54,567 nt of DNA from Azolla pinnata (lineage: Eukaryota > Streptophyta > Polypodiopsida > Salviniales > Salviniaceae), in the NCBI GenBank assembly GCA_037176905.1, contig JBBBWG010026646.1, positions 1 to 54,567 of the forward strand, given 5' to 3'. Made by a program: the position numbers and the translations under genes. This document shows, in pieces, positions 44,597 through 54,567 of this stretch (positions are counted from its first letter, which is position 1; every line of letters starts with the position of its first letter). The notes under the pieces are model-generated. The model saw nothing but the letters and a program-made list of their open reading frames with translations, made no database searches and had not been told where the DNA came from.

Positions 44597-47500
44597 TCAT
44601 TATCATCATCATCAGCAGCAGCAGCAGCAGCATCAGTGTCACCATCATCATATTTATCTTCTTCTTCCTCAGCATTGTTGATGTTCATGAGCTCCAGTGG
44701 GATGTGAGAACCACCAGGCATCATTCTAGCCTCGTTTAATATTCGCAACACCTCCTGTATGCTCTGCGCTGGCTGTTCGTTTCTGTCGTGATCGTAACTC
44801 GGGTCAGATCCTAATGCTAGATCCCTTGGTAGATCCTTTGTGAACCATTCATGGCACATTATTTCGGGTATCGTTATCCTCTGCAGCATATATACCATAC
44901 AATCAATCATACACTCTTTATTGATAAACTCGAAATGTTAAATAAACTTATTGGTGCATTCCTAGGAGGGCAAGTGTTCGAATAAAAAGCCAGAACCTTT
45001 GATGGATCGTGGGGGTTAAAAGCTCTGAAAATGACCTTGACTCAATTAAAAAATGTGCCAATTTGCTCTAATTTTCTATTATCAAACAAAAAAATCATGG
45101 GCTAACAAAGCTTATTAATGACATAACTGCTTGCCCATGAGGTCACCACGCATCTCATTGCAACCAGTTCGTCAGTTAATCCATCTCATAACCCAATAAT
45201 TGAGCAAACTTTAATATTTTGATCTGAAAGAGAATTTGCATTGCTTTATTTCCAATAAATCATAGCCATCCTATCTCTTCATAATTCTACAATTTCTCTG
45301 TTAATCTGAGGGCAAGTTCTAGATCTTCACTTGGTTAATTGCTACTAGTACCAAAAGAAAATCTGATTGGAGAGTACCCATTTTTATTGCCTGATTATTT
45401 ATGTGCTCTGATTATTAATTGCTACTATTATCAAGAGAAAATCTAAAGAGTACCTATTGTTGTCACCTCGTGGTGCTAATGTAGTCCCTACTTAAAAGAG
45501 AAGCTTACCCTGAAAATTCGCTTAATGTGGAACTTAATCAACTGTGGTTATGATGATTATGATGGTAATCTGGAAGGTGATTAGCATTGATAAGAGTGCA
45601 ATTAGTTAGACAAGGAAGTTAAACATAAACCCTCTTACCTCACAACATTTAACCGTAGCTAAAATCACATTAGATTGTACAACATAAGAGCGCATATATT
45701 TAGAAGTACATCCTCACCTTGGATGGGTTTGCCACTAGGATGAGCGAGAGTAAATGACTGCATTCAGGAGATATCTCAACAAAGCTCGGAATGGTGTATT
45801 GAGCTTTAAGGATGCGCTGCAATAATCAAAGTAAACCATAGCATACATGTGGAGCGACATAAAAATGGATGGACACCCACACTGCATCAAGTGTACACCA
45901 TGCATAGACACAGCGACAGATACATGGATTTCATTTTAACTGCACAGGTTTGAAAAGCTGTTATCCTTCAAACCTTTGCCGACATTGTACCATCCATAAA
46001 GCTATATGCATGCACAGTAGATCATCCTAAGCATTTACATTACTATTACATAATTTGACATATATATACACATGGAATCAACCTATATATGCTTTGCATT
46101 GGCATTAGCCTAGAAACCTTTGGATGTGTACCATGCCCTCAACAAAGCTACATCCATGCACACGTTGGGTGAGAGAAAAACAGCATTTACTATGACTACA
46201 TTGATTTGACCTTTGTATCCGTACAGACAATGGAGCAAACGATATAGAATAAGCATCTGTTTTACTGACCCCACAAGCTTTTCTGAAGTTTTTGGGATCA
46301 TCTGCATCTTCAAAGGGATATGCTCCCACTAGCATCACATATAATGTGACACCACATGACCATACATCTGCCATCTGTACACCACAATGACAACAAAAGA
46401 TCCACCCAACTCATGTTTTCGGCATAGCAAAAGTACCAATATAGCAAATGCAATCTTACAGGGCCCAAATTGACCTAAAGGAACATTCTTATTCACTCAA
46501 GATTCAGATGTGCTATAAATACAGAACATACCACCCATAGAGATATACAACATTGATGCCATTTAATATTCTATTAAGATCCCCTCTTTGAGCTAGGAGG
46601 GACGTACTTGCCTCCAAACTATGAAGATTGGGTTGTAGATATTAATATCAATATCAAGAACCTGCCTAGAATCTTCTAGTTGTTTTGAGCCTCCTACATA
46701 AATTACAGAAATTTTCTACTATGACGTTAGCCCTAAAGGAGACAGACTCGGAAAGCAAGATGTACAGAATGCAGTCCAGGGAACCTGACCACGGCTCACT
46801 TCTGCATGTAGGAATACAAATATGATCTTGTCTGAGCGCTCAGGGAAGATATTATGGTCATGCAAAACAATGAATGAAGGTATGATGCTCAGCATTAGCC
46901 TCATGATTTTATTCTTTAACTCACTTTTCCATCATACCGTTTCCCTTTCAGAACTTCAGGGGCAATGTAAGCAGGCGTTCCTACAGTGGACTTGGGTGCA
47001 GAGTGCAGAACAGCAGACTGAAAAAAACCATAAAATAGAATAAACATTAGAACTCGAACATAAGATAGTGTTTTCATTCTCTTAGTCCAGTGCTTTGACC
47101 TAGCAAAACAAAAGAACCTTAGAGTAGCCAAAATCACAGATCTTAAGTTGAGGAGGATGGCTTCCATCCAGTAAAGTGTTTTCGAGCTTCAAATCCCGAT
47201 GACAAATTTGCTGTTGGTAAAAAAACAATGAGTCTCACAATATCATATGTCGCCATTCAGACAAAAACAATGATGGTGATTTATGATTACCATAGCATGG
47301 CAATAGCTTACTCCGGAGATTAATTGCTGGAAGAAAAACCGGGCCTGGATTGAAAGAAAAAAGAAAGCATACAGTTCACTGAATTCGTAGTTATTGTGAA
47401 AGAAAAAGGCCTAAAATGGCATCATTTAGAAGAGAAAATGGCCTATGAAACTTTAATAATTGCACTCTATCCGAAATGAAAGTGTCATGTGATATCTAAT

Positions 47501-48969
47501 CCACAGAAAAAGATAAAGAGAAAGATGAAAATAAGTTTTCATAATACCCTCTGGATTACATTAAGCGTATTGACTTCCTTCACAAGTATGACCCAGGGCG
47601 GTGATCAAAAACCTCCGCATATGCAATGCTCCATTTTCTGGTTGTCTTACGCTTACATGATCAATGGTACTTCGTCTCGTCCTTACCTCAACTTCTTTGA
47701 AGCGACCAACAGTAGAAATGCGTTCGAAAAGCTCCCCACCAGCAGCATATTCCATGACTATGGCCAGATGTGTGTCGGTTAAGCAGACCTACAGTCAGTC
47801 ACCATGTATGAAGAAGAGTAGCAATCATCGATGTTATAAGGATGCATATGTCCTGATAGTCATCATACTTGCTTCCAAACGTTGATCAAATCACACTTTA
47901 TACCTCCTTGAATCGCACGATATTGGGATGCCGTAGTGATCTGTGGTTAATGATCTCTCTCTGTACATTCTGGTCAATCTGTCATGTGTATGTCCCAATG
48001 CAAATGCTGAAGATCAACAACACAGCTTCGATGTGTAATCAAAGGAGCAGGGCAACATATTATAATGAAAATCAATAGAGTAGCTGATAAGAAAGAAGGC
48101 TTAAAGATCTCTATCTCAAATGCAACACAAAAGAAAAATCCTGGGCATCGACTCAAATGAAAGAAATATTGCGGATGGTCTTTATTGCCACTCTCACTGA
48201 ATTTAATACAAATTCAACGGAGAGCAATAAATGAGTAAAAAACCCTTAAACAATTACCACAAATCCATGAGAATTCCCATCCATTGGCTGAAATAGAGTA
48301 ATAGAGCAAGCATAAATCCATACCCTTGCATTAGGAAGTGTCAAAATATTTAACAGAAACCCTATATCAAGCCTTGAAAATCCATAAGAATGCCTAAAAC
48401 AATTTGCAGAAACACCCTTCTCTTAATAGATAATAGATCAAGGTTAGATAATTGTCTCGACGACCTCATTCTTAAAATACATAAATCCGTGATAGACCAA
48501 AATTTAGAACTTGACGGATAAATCTTCATTCTTGGCTGAATGAGAGACAGATATACAGACGCCACCCTAAGAACCATTTGAAATGAAACCCTAATTCTGA
48601 AATTTAAAGACATAATTCTGCTAGACAGCCTAAAGACTCCACCCTTCTCCAATTCTTGAAGTGGAAAGCGGCAAATCATGGAGATCAATTTTTAAAGGCC
48701 CAAATTTAAAGCAGAAACCAACACTTCAAAGAGCCTAGTTCTTACGATCAGAAGCGATCACAGGGTACCAACGAGCAATATTGGCTTGGAATAAGCACCA
48801 AAATAGGACTCATTGATGGGGAGAGAGAGAGAGAGAGAGAGAAGCATACCCTAGCTCCTCTCTCTATGCATTTGATGGCAACCAGCTCCTTGGTGATCCT
48901 ATCTCGCATCAGCCGAGCAACTCCGAAGTTGCCGGTGCCGATGTTTTTCACAAGCTCGTAGCGATCCAT
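44419..48969 (-). CDS. SnRK2: SnRK2 protein kinase (ABA/osmotic stress)
   Basis: Nine exons in transcript order: 48969-48850, 47978-47904, 47788-47687, 47344-47291, 47210-47118, 47017-46925, 46374-46270, 45816-45718, 44880-44419; frame kept throughout; 400 residues against about 340-360 usual. SnRK2 kinases phosphorylate ABF factors and ion channels in ABA and osmotic signalling. Seen: Gly loop GTGNFG (11-16), Lys33 in VAIK, catalytic HRDLKLEN (Asp123), DFG (143-145), and an activation loop [18 protein letters not shown] where Ser154 and Ser158 match OST1 Ser171 and Ser175. The exon layout is the classic plant SnRK2 one. The SnRK2-box region is [17 protein letters not shown]. The acidic tail is expanded by Glu, Asp and two poly-Ala runs (about 318-365), then [22 protein letters not shown]. 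The acidic end would suit an ABA-responsive subclass, but I do not assign one. Confidence 0.95.
44566..44645 (-). repeat. In-frame GCT/GAT tracts in the SnRK2 tail
   Basis: Two runs of Ala codons (six and seven) set between runs of Asp codons, in the last exon of the SnRK2 gene. Read on the minus strand these are GCT and GAT triplets. Confidence 0.93.
48821..48842 (+). repeat. GA microsatellite beside the SnRK2 exon 1 donor
   Basis: About ten GA units in intron 1, starting fewer than 10 bp from the splice donor. On the sense strand it is a CT tract. Confidence 0.9.
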
Positions 48970-49264
48970 GATGAGAGAACGCAAGAGGCAGAGAGAGAGG
49001 GAGAAACGGGGAGAGAGAGAGAGAGAGAGGTGGGTGAAAGAACAAGATGAAGAAGAAGAAGAAGAAGAAGAAGATGAAGGAGGATGAATTGGGGTGTGAT
49101 ACCATCCAAAACAGAGCAACGGGGAAAAGAGAATGCGAGGGTGGGGGTGTGTGGGTATGAGCGAGCAACAGAGAAAGAGCGTGAGCTCTGCCTTTGTCTT
49201 CCCGAGGGAAGGAAAAAGAAGAAGAAATGGCGATGGCACAAGCCCACTACAGTCAGTCAAAGCA

Positions 49265-49266
<2 letters not shown>

Positions 49267-49319
<53 letters not shown>
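49267..49319 (+). repeat. GA microsatellite upstream of SnRK2
   Basis: About 26 perfect GA units, roughly 300 bp before the SnRK2 start codon (a CT tract on the sense strand). A GAA tract (about 49049-49074) and a shorter GA tract (about 49013-49029) lie nearer the start. Confidence 0.95.
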
Positions 49320-49323
<4 letters not shown>

Positions 49324-49350
49324 AAAGAAGAAAATGGGAAGGAAGAAGGG

Positions 49351-49387
49351 AATTAGGGTTTCTCCAAATTAGGGTTTCTCCAAATTG
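49351..49387 (-). promoter_or_regulatory. Pair of telo-box motifs upstream of SnRK2
   Basis: AATTAGGGTTTCTCCAA occurs twice in tandem, giving AAACCCTAAT twice on the SnRK2 sense strand about 385-415 bp before the start codon. AAACCCTA is a known plant promoter element; activity here is inferred. Confidence 0.4.
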
Positions 49388-49431
49388 ACCAGTCAGACCC
49401 CAAAAATCCACCCACCAGGAAAAAAGAGTTA

Positions 49432-49582
49432 GTTAATTTAGTTAGTTAGTTAAGTTAGTTGATTTTAGTTGGCCAAGTGAAGAAGAAGCCAAGTCGATCG
49501 GTCAGCTAATTTAGTTAGTTAGTTAAGTTAGTTAATTTGAGTTGGTCAAGTGAAGAAGAAGCCAAGTCAATCGATCAGTTAA
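49432..49582 (+). repeat. 73-bp direct duplication
   Basis: Two copies of a segment with TTAGTTAGTTAAGTTAGTT, GTTGG(C/T)CAAG and GTGAAGAAGAAGCCAAGTC; the last block starts at 49477 and 49550, period 73 bp. Flanked by smaller TTAG repeats. Confidence 0.92.
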
Positions 49583-49599
49583 CGCACCTCCGGAGAGCT

Positions 49600-51301
49600 G
49601 CCAACAGAAGCAGGAGTGGTAATCCATCGATCCATTCATTCGCCCATCCGATTCCTCTTGTTCCGATCTCGATCGAGAGCATTTAGATCTCGGAAGCCTG
49701 CAGATCTGCCGATGCCAAGCCGATGACATTTCTCTCTCTCTCTCTCTCTCTCACCATATTCCCTCGCTCCTCTTTCGGCAGCAGAACGAGGAAAAGCCGA
49801 CAGAATCTGCGGCAGGGTAAAAGTGGTTCCCAAACGCCGACTCTGGCTCGTCGGTTCCCTGTCTTTCCTGGGACCTCGTAGCCAGAAGAATCCGAGCTTT
49901 TTAAGCAAAAAGGCCCACGATCGGATGCGAGAGAGCTTGGACCAGTCCGATTGCATGTGGTCATTCGTATGTATCACAACGCCTTCTGTCGGGGGACCCT
50001 TTCACTGAACAGGAATCGTTAGTGAGCGCAATGGATGTCGATCTCCTAAAAGAAGCAACAGTGCAGCGTTGACAAGCAGACGCATATGAATGGATGCTTA
50101 TTCTCTCTGATTAACCAACGATTATCCAACGAACCAAGCGGGCGCGCGCTTCAAGCTTGACAGTTAGCTTCACCCATTAAACGGGGCTAATATTGTTATC
50201 TAGTCATTAGTTTTTACACCCTCGTACAACTGCGCTAACCAGATGAACCATCGAAGCTCTGATTGCTTTCAAGTACTTTCCTAGAAAGAAACACCAGTGC
50301 CCATGTGAAGGCGGTTAATCCCACTAGCATATTCCCACATGTCATCGCTACCCGCATTCCGAATTTCTTCATTCCCCATCAGCAATGTTCTTCGAGTCGG
50401 CTTCCGATCGATGCATGGTTTGTGTGGTCGAGCTTTGGGTTCAATCGATTGGGACCGTAGTCCCACAAATCCCATGTTGTGCCCACTCCTGTGATTTCCA
50501 CCTAATCATTTGTACAACCGCAAAAATACCGCACAATTCTTAGACGCAAAGTGGGACTCTTTATCGGCCCAAATTTGTTAAAACAGACTTTCCGATGTGA
50601 AACATTTCTCCGATTTTTGGTCAGATGAATGAAACTCTAGCACAAGTATTTTTCTCCTAATCGGGCTGGATAAAGATTTCTTCTTCGGTTCGTGATTGGC
50701 AATCGTTATATAAATCAAAAGATTGGAAACACGCACTTAACAACTTCTGCTGATCTAACTGTATATAAACTGATAAATTACCGCTATGACATTCCTGCTT
50801 TGGAGTTGAACTTTAATATATACACGATAAATAAATTATTTAAGTTAAACATTTTCTCTATAGATTCATGGATGTCGAGAGAAATACCTACTACGAAGTT
50901 TTTACTGCGAGTGCCAAGAGCTTTTCAAGTGAATCATCTTGTTGAGCAATTCTCCGGCTTCAAAACGATTATCGTTTCATGGAGAGGGACTCGAGCAACA
51001 GGGATGAAAACAATCAGACATCACCATATTACCACATCTGAAGCAGAATGGTTTAGGGTAGACAAAGGAAAGGGAGAAAGGAGACCTGAAGTAAAAGCGA
51101 TTTTTTTATTGTAATTTAGGAAAACGAAACCTTGTATATGCTAATAAGGCAAAGTTCTAAGATGTTAAAATGTGTACCAAGTTGCAGCTCCCATTTGCGT
51201 GCTCTACAAAGCAGTGTCAAACTGCAATGGAGATTCGCAAATCCATAACAGATCAACAAGTCCTCCTGGGATAACCGAGCTGCTGCTTATCGAAGCCTGA
51301 A
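49600..51301. other. Intergenic DNA, no supported gene
   Basis: Upstream of SnRK2 and downstream of the C7orf25-like gene. Contains a TC tract (about 49731-49752). A 140-codon open frame (50692-51114, plus) has no recognisable domain and is AT-rich, so I do not call it. Confidence 0.5.
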
Positions 51302-53983
51302 TCAACCACACTTGTCACCCATCAAAGCTCGAGGTTTATGTTCTAGTATCGAGAGAGCCATGCCCGTTTGTTGTACAGCTCGTACAAACGAGAGGTTTGC
51401 AGTAAGCGTTGGTGCTTGCCATGAGTCGCCCGTTCCAAACACCACTTTATTCTTCAACTTGATGTTTCCTGTTTCGCAAAGATCCATCACACGCGCTGAT
51501 GGCATGTCTGGGACCACCCTGCACCACAAAAGTATACACATAAAGCCTCCCGAAACAAGACACTTAACAAGTTTGTTAGTAAGATACATACATCCAACAT
51601 GTTTGCTACTTCATGGAAAAAGCAAATTTGCAGGTGCTAGACACCTAGAAAAATAATGAAACAATGCTACAAAGTATGGATTCAGAAAGGTAACCATTTC
51701 AACTGTTGTTTCATGGCAGTTCCAATCAATGATACTTAACAAGATATTGGCATTTAAAAATGCAATCTGTGTGATAGTGATTTCGTATAGGGCATATATT
51801 GTTCAGTTAGGGGTGTGGACTTCATGGAAAAACGGCTCTTTACATTTCCCCTCGTCTTCAAACCTTCTGAGATGTGGTTTTGTTATATCCAGCTCTCTTA
51901 CATGGGTGCCAACTCGTGCCACATGAACCCTATAATGTAATTAAAAACTAGGGCTCCTACTTAGCATATTTGGAGGTAAGATTGGTCAGTATACACCAAC
52001 CGTCCCATAAAGACCAGATCTACTAAGAGATCAGACACAACCTGAAGACATTGACATAAACTTCATCCCCTTTTTGCTGCTCCTTTTATGATATGATGTC
52101 ATAGACTGAACAAGAATCTCTATATGATACCTCAAACAAGCCAAAACCGTGAACTACATACAATAATGATATGTTTCCACTTAGAAAGCTTAATTAACAG
52201 ATATAACCAATATATGAAAACCCAGCACAGCGTTTAGCTTACATATGCCACCAACAATTATCCATGAAATAAATAGAATATCATTTGTGTAGAACATTGC
52301 AGATTTGTATAGAGCAAGATAAATACTTACGGCAAATATTTTAACAATTCGTTTGCTCTGCCCTTCTCTGCAGAGCCCCCACATAATGACACCAACGACT
52401 TGAACTCCTTGCAAACTGACTCTGAAATGAATGCCCTTCTGTTTCCCAGATGCTTTTTCATTTCCATCAGCAAAGGCACTCTGAGTTCCTCTTCTGCCTA
52501 AACAATTTCAAAATCAACATCATACGAACGAGCAGAAAAATCAAAAGGAAACAGAGCTTCTTTGGGTGCCTCTGTTAGGCATCATAGTGGAAAATTTGAC
52601 CTGATCCTTCATGAACTGAGCCGTGCTCTTGAACTTGGAAACTGAATCCTCGTAAGACATGCTGGCCAGCATTGGTGCTCCACCATTACTGATCTCAGAA
52701 ACCAGAGCTATAAGTGCCGTTGTATCCAGATTAACCAGACTTGGTTCACCTCTATCTCCATGTGATGGCATAGCATTTTGGGATAATGTTGATAAAAGGG
52801 ACCTGAATTCTTTGGTGCATCCATCATTCTCCATCCGCTCGAGTTCTTCTCCACATTGCTTGAGATCACTATCTTTGGAATTAAGGTTTTGCAAACATAG
52901 ACACCCCCAAGGTTCCTTATCCAGCACTTCAAACCCATCGATCAATGTCTTGACACTGATCTCGACTTTAAACATATCCCAAGTTTCAAAACTCGAGGTT
53001 TTTACATCGATTGGCTTCTTTCTTGCCCTGATATATACCCAATCCTCTTCGTCGGTATCAAACATAGTCTCCACAACATTTTCGATACAAGTCATCGTCT
53101 CATCCTCTTCAAATATACTAACTCTGGAGGCAGCACCTTCCTCAACAAAACTAGTTATAAAACTATCAGGCACCCCTTTGGCAAAACAAAACAGAAGCAT
53201 CGCTGGTTGCAGAGCAGTGAGTGATCGAGCTACAAAACCAAGCTGCTCAACACGAGATCTCCAGCTCATAACACCGTCCTGCTCCGAAAACCAATGCAAG
53301 TATCTGGGATTCCTATCGGATACTATAATCCAGGCTGGTTTTCCTTGGAAAGTGCAGACAATATCTACGTGAACTTCGGTGGACTTTACGTTATTTACCG
53401 CCTTAAACGTTTGAAAAACTGCTGAAACTGCATCGACCCTAGGATGTTGCACAAGCTGCACCACCGCCTCTAGATATCCCAAATTCGTGCTGGATAAGTA
53501 AGAACACCTTAAATCTCACGTTTTTATGTGTCTTTAGTCATTCTACATCACACTTCCGAAACTTCAGACTCGATTGAAACACATGCTCCCAAGAATCAAT
53601 TTTTAATGGACCCGACGGGTTCACGGATATTCACCGGCAGATTGAGTTATCGAATGACTTCAGATTTCATCGAGCTTTAAAAGCTCACCAAGACAAATTT
53701 GAAAGAGTTCAATCAGTAGCACATGCAAGATTGACTCGGGGAAATTTGCTAAACCATGAAACATTTCATACATCTGAAAGTTTGAGCCAAAAAATGGACG
53801 ACGGATGGAGCTGTAAATTCAAACGTACCAATTCGGGATCGATTCCTCGAGCTCAGCGAAGCCATGGATGAAGCGGATCTCTGAGCGCAAACATTTTGAG
53901 AGGCGGGAACGAGGAGAAGGCGCGAGCTTGTGCTGGGGGACACGGTCTAACCGTGCCAGCAGCGATATCGCACGCTTCTCCAT
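51302..53983 (-). CDS. C7orf25/UPF0415 (DUF1308) family protein
   Basis: Four exons in transcript order: 53983-53829, 53489-52601, 52497-52331, 51518-51302; GT-AG, phases 2, 0, 2, all consistent; 475 residues. An in-frame TAG lies 18 bases upstream of the ATG, so this start is the first possible. Begins MEKRAISLLARLDRV, then LSKCLRSEIRFIHGFAELEE, and after the first junction CTNLGYLEAVVQLVQHPRVDAVSAVF, the conserved N-terminal block of this family. The middle has VDIVCTFQGKPAWIIVSDRNP. The C-terminal half has LDTTALIALVSEISNGG, LLMEMKKHLGNRRAFISESVCKEF (two stretches) and ends with VVFGTGDSWQAPTLTANLSFVRAVQQTGM, the most conserved part; the DTTALIALVS plus GTGDSW pattern is reminiscent of PIN-like nuclease folds, which is only my inference. 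The molecular function is unknown to me. No signal peptide or membrane segment. Confidence 0.88.
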
Positions 53984-54359
53984 TCCTTCTCGCTTTTCCT
54001 ACCACCGTTGTTGAGCACCGGACCGTAGACCCAAACCTCGGATGTAGAATCGATGCAAGCCCTGTAGAAAAACTCCGCGAGCGCAAACCCTAAGCCAGGA
54101 AAGCCGCGGAGGATTCCCGGGATGGCTGGAACCCTAGAAAAAAACAGACGCAGAAGCACGCAGACGGCATGGCATGGCTAGAGCTATGGCCAATGGAAAG
54201 CTTTTGAAAAAAAAACACATGAAAAAATACGCCCACAAACAAGAAGAATTGAATCAAACTCAGCTCTGGAGACAGAGAAGGCGGAAACATGGTTGATCGA
54301 TTCGATTCGATCGATGCATTGGCTCGATTACTAAAATCAAGTGATTTCGTTGTGAGGCT
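53984..54359. other. Upstream region of the C7orf25-like gene
   Basis: Probable 5' leader and promoter. Contains AAACCCTAAG at about 54085-54094, a telo-box-like motif in the opposite orientation to the gene. No other gene seen. Confidence 0.45.
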
Positions 54360-54485
54360 TGAATCCGCAGTAGCTGATTCGATTCAATTCGATTCAGTTC
54401 GATTTGATTCGATTTGATTCGATTCGATTCAATTCGAATTGATTTGATTGAATTCGATTCGATTCGATTCGATTCGATTCAGTTT
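54360..54485 (+). repeat. GATTC pentanucleotide-type array
   Basis: About twenty units of GATTC with GATTT, AATTC and CAATTC variants; the last six are perfect. Related GATTCGATTCGATCGATG lies just upstream near 54298. Confidence 0.93.
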
Positions 54486-54567
54486 CCCTTGGCGAATGAC
54501 TGGCCTGTCACGATGATCGACAAGGGCAATCGGCATGTTGCAGCAGTAATTTTGTTGGTTGTAATAG

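Noticed and set aside
50692-51114. 140-codon plus-strand frame
   Set aside because: AT-rich composition like the surrounding DNA and no recognisable motif; could be chance.
53853-54086. Alternative first exon frame MRSRSFSTGLAS for the C7orf25-like gene
   Set aside because: It stops before the splice donor; the frame from ATG 53983 joins exon 2 correctly and carries family sequence.

Overview
The window is nuclear DNA from a land plant. Evidence: spliced genes with GT-AG introns, plastid-targeted SufB and cytochrome c6A, a DELLA-type GRAS protein, an SnRK2 kinase, an NDA-type alternative NAD(P)H dehydrogenase, and many interstitial plant telomere-type repeats (CCCTAAA/TTTAGGG). A diverged DELLA motif and very abundant trinucleotide repeats make a seed-free plant (fern, lycophyte or bryophyte) my guess, but the sequence alone does not settle the species. 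I saw no bacterial, viral or transposon genes, and no rRNA or tRNA gene I could support. Both 100-N runs (14819-14918 and 36942-37041) look like assembly gaps inside tandem repeats.

Layout. 1-2044 (minus): 5' two thirds of an intronless DELLA/GRAS gene, cut by the window edge. 2045-12184: gene-poor DNA full of simple repeats, interstitial telomere tracts, a 45-46 bp tandem array (8334-8785) and a diverged 0.4-0.5 kb duplication (9564-10440). 12185-13299 (minus): a tentative two-exon small gene. 14050-15207: a CAT/CAC array directly upstream of SufB (15282-18906, plus). 20285-20540: a 28-bp array upstream of NDA (20971-24636, plus, 8 exons). 25812-31969 (minus): an 8-exon NT-C2 (EEIG1/EHBP1-type) protein. 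33392-35970 (plus): 6-exon cytochrome c6A, divergent from the NT-C2 gene. 36901-37947: a 48/41-bp telomere-derived array abutting ESF1 (38025-43179, plus, 7 exons). 44419-48969 (minus): 9-exon SnRK2. 51302-53983 (minus): 4-exon C7orf25/UPF0415-like gene. The window ends in a GATTC-type pentamer array.

I rebuilt all exon structures by eye from reading frame, splice-site dinucleotides and phase continuity; in every model the exon lengths sum to an intact frame. The genes do not form one pathway: plastid Fe-S assembly, thylakoid-lumen redox, mitochondrial/peroxisomal NAD(P)H oxidation, ribosome biogenesis, ABA/osmotic-stress signalling and gibberellin signalling are simply neighbours, as is normal in a plant genome. 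I found no convincing undescribed multi-gene system. The most interesting signals are repeat-driven: homopolymer expansions and telomere-hexamer-encoded Asn-Pro runs inside the DELLA protein, and a telo-box/site-II tandem array just upstream of a ribosome-biogenesis gene.
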